Positions 63,330 to 64,000 of a stretch of DNA of 64,000 bases are shown here, one piece after another. How positions within the stretch are numbered: the stretch's first letter is position 1; every line of letters starts with the position of its first letter. Origin of the DNA: Halegenticoccus tardaugens (lineage in GTDB: Archaea; Halobacteriota; Halobacteria; Halobacteriales; Haloferacaceae); contig NZ_SDIC01000002.1 in assembly GCF_004116405.1 (NCBI RefSeq), forward strand, positions 681,708 through 745,707, given 5' to 3'. Both the position numbers and the translations under genes were made by a program. The notes beneath the pieces were generated by a model. That model had not been told where the DNA came from, did not search any database, and saw nothing but the letters and a program-made list of their open reading frames with translations.

Positions 63330-63873
63330 TCACCGTGAGATCGAACCACCGACGCGATCGAAAAACCCGCGGACGTAGAGGCCGTTATCCGGCCATCCCC
63401 CGATTTGGATTCGTGAGAAGAGCATCGTTCCCTCTTGTCCCGGTGCACCGGTGATTCCCGACGTGCTCCAGGACGAGTGTGTGCTTTCCGGCCCGGAGGT
63501 CGCTCGCGTATTGATGGCATCCTCGTAGTGCCGTCCGCCGGCTCGCATATCGATATAATCGACAACCGCCGTCGATTCCGGCGAGCAGGTCGTGAGGCGG
63601 AAATTGCCATGCATGCCGAGCGAGTGGGTGCCGTTGAAGGCGACGTTTCGCACCTCGAGGTGGCCATCGACGAAGCCGGCAAGTGCTTGCATGCCGGCGT
63701 TTTCGTGCCATTCCCAATCGAAGATGAACCCGCGAAAGACGAGCTGGCCCGTATGCGGATCATCCGGAATGCCGAGTTTGAAGAGGATGCTCTCGCCGGT
63801 GTACTGGCCGTCCGTTATCTCATGGTCGTGAATCGCGTCGACGCGCCCGTGTGGTTCAACAGATCATCCCTGA
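63330..63873 (-). pseudogene. Fragment of a beta-helix-like surface protein
   Basis: The minus strand reads one open stretch of ~180 codons: SVEPHGRVDAIHDHEITDGQY, then LVFRGFIFDWEWHENAGMQALAGFVDGHLEVRNVAFNG, NFRLTTCSPESTAVVDYIDM and GAPGQEGTMLFSRIQIGGWPDNGLYV. F-x-F/V-R-N-V-A-F repeats suggest beta-helix rungs. A stop precedes it upstream, and at about 63370 it loses similarity to its relative at 59137-59455, which itself carries the following segment. It is a central fragment of the same surface-protein family. Confidence 0.55.
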
Positions 63874-63920
63874 CTACATGAGGCGCAACATGTATCCCGT
63901 AAGCACCTGTACTGCCAAGT

Positions 63921-64000
63921 ATGGCAACCGAAGAACCTCCGGAAGAAACCAAGGTCAGCGACCGGGGAATGGTTACAATTCCGGCGTCGCTTCGCCGACG
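63921..64000 (+). CDS. AbrB/MazE-type (swapped-hairpin) DNA-binding protein, N-terminal part
   Basis: An ATG at 63921 opens a frame that runs off the window: MATEEPPEETKVSDRGMVTIPASLRR. K-V-S-D-R-G-x-V-T-I-P-x-x-L-R is the opening strand-loop of AbrB-type domains, found in haloarchaeal transcription factors and in antitoxins paired with PIN-domain toxins. Only 26 codons are visible, so the partner and role cannot be seen. Confidence 0.7.
   Translation, partial: MATEEPPEETKVSDRGMVTIPASLRR

Overview
The window reads as an accessory, probably megaplasmid-like, stretch of a halophilic archaeon (class Halobacteria). Signs seen in the sequence are acidic proteins, Tat-type lipoprotein signal peptides on all three solute-binding proteins, AT-rich TATA boxes about 25-30 bases ahead of start codons (leaderless transcripts), IclR-type regulators of the haloarchaeal kind, a deoxyhypusine synthase, and haloarchaeal insertion sequences (an ISH8-like IS4 element, an IS630 element, an IS6 element and IS200/IS605-type deletion relics). 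Base composition is mosaic: the transporter at 15.7-19.1 kb is AT-rich, while 42.5-44.2 kb and 59.5-63.3 kb are very GC-rich, which suggests pieces of different origin.

Layout. 0-5.4 kb: the end of an HpcH/HpaI aldolase, a broken IclR gene, a truncated enolase-superfamily gene, a HAD phosphatase, a FucO-like iron alcohol dehydrogenase and an intact IclR regulator. 5.4-8.0 kb: AT-rich, gene-poor, decayed DNA with an IS630 remnant. 8.0-10.4 kb: an SMP-30 lactonase whose promoter directly abuts an ISH8-like element. 10.5-13.3 kb: a Tm-1-like (UPF0261) protein, a cupin and a PEP-hydrolase-like TIM barrel. 13.4-19.1 kb: ABC sugar importer 1, interrupted by a gene with two in-frame TGA codons. 19.8-24.7 kb: a Gfo/Idh/MocA dehydrogenase, a sugar isomerase/epimerase, a GH127 beta-L-arabinofuranosidase and decayed copies of related genes. 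24.7-28.2 kb: a wrecked plasmid-type family-B DNA polymerase with its partner gene, and an IS630 element.

29-41.8 kb is the most coherent block. It holds an IclR regulator, a dehydrogenase, an enolase-superfamily sugar-acid dehydratase, ABC importer 2, a GH29 alpha-L-fucosidase, an SDR dehydrogenase, an amidohydrolase-type lactonase, an L-rhamnose/L-fucose mutarotase, the ATPase and a second GH29 enzyme. Together these could import fucosides, cleave them inside the cell and oxidise L-fucose without phosphorylation: fucose, fuconolactone, fuconate, 2-keto-3-deoxyfuconate. The aldolase and the FucO-like dehydrogenase at the left edge could complete the route through pyruvate and lactaldehyde.

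42.5-54.2 kb: an aldo-keto reductase/methyltransferase pair, an IS6 element with a nonsense codon, two GH4 alpha-galactosidase-type genes flanking ABC importer 3 and sharing a near-identical 233-bp tract, and the ATPase. 54.3-58.5 kb: deoxyhypusine synthase, HemD, an IS605-type relic and an archaeal ATPase. 58.6-64 kb: fragments of a beta-helix-like surface protein, a 19-copy TTCCTG repeat, an acyl-CoA synthetase, and a lactonase plus iron-dehydrogenase operon resembling the Agrobacterium blc gamma-butyrolactone system. An AbrB-type gene runs off the right edge. Overall the window is a collection of import-first sugar catabolic modules, each with its own transporter, embedded in heavy IS-driven decay with more than ten pseudogenes.
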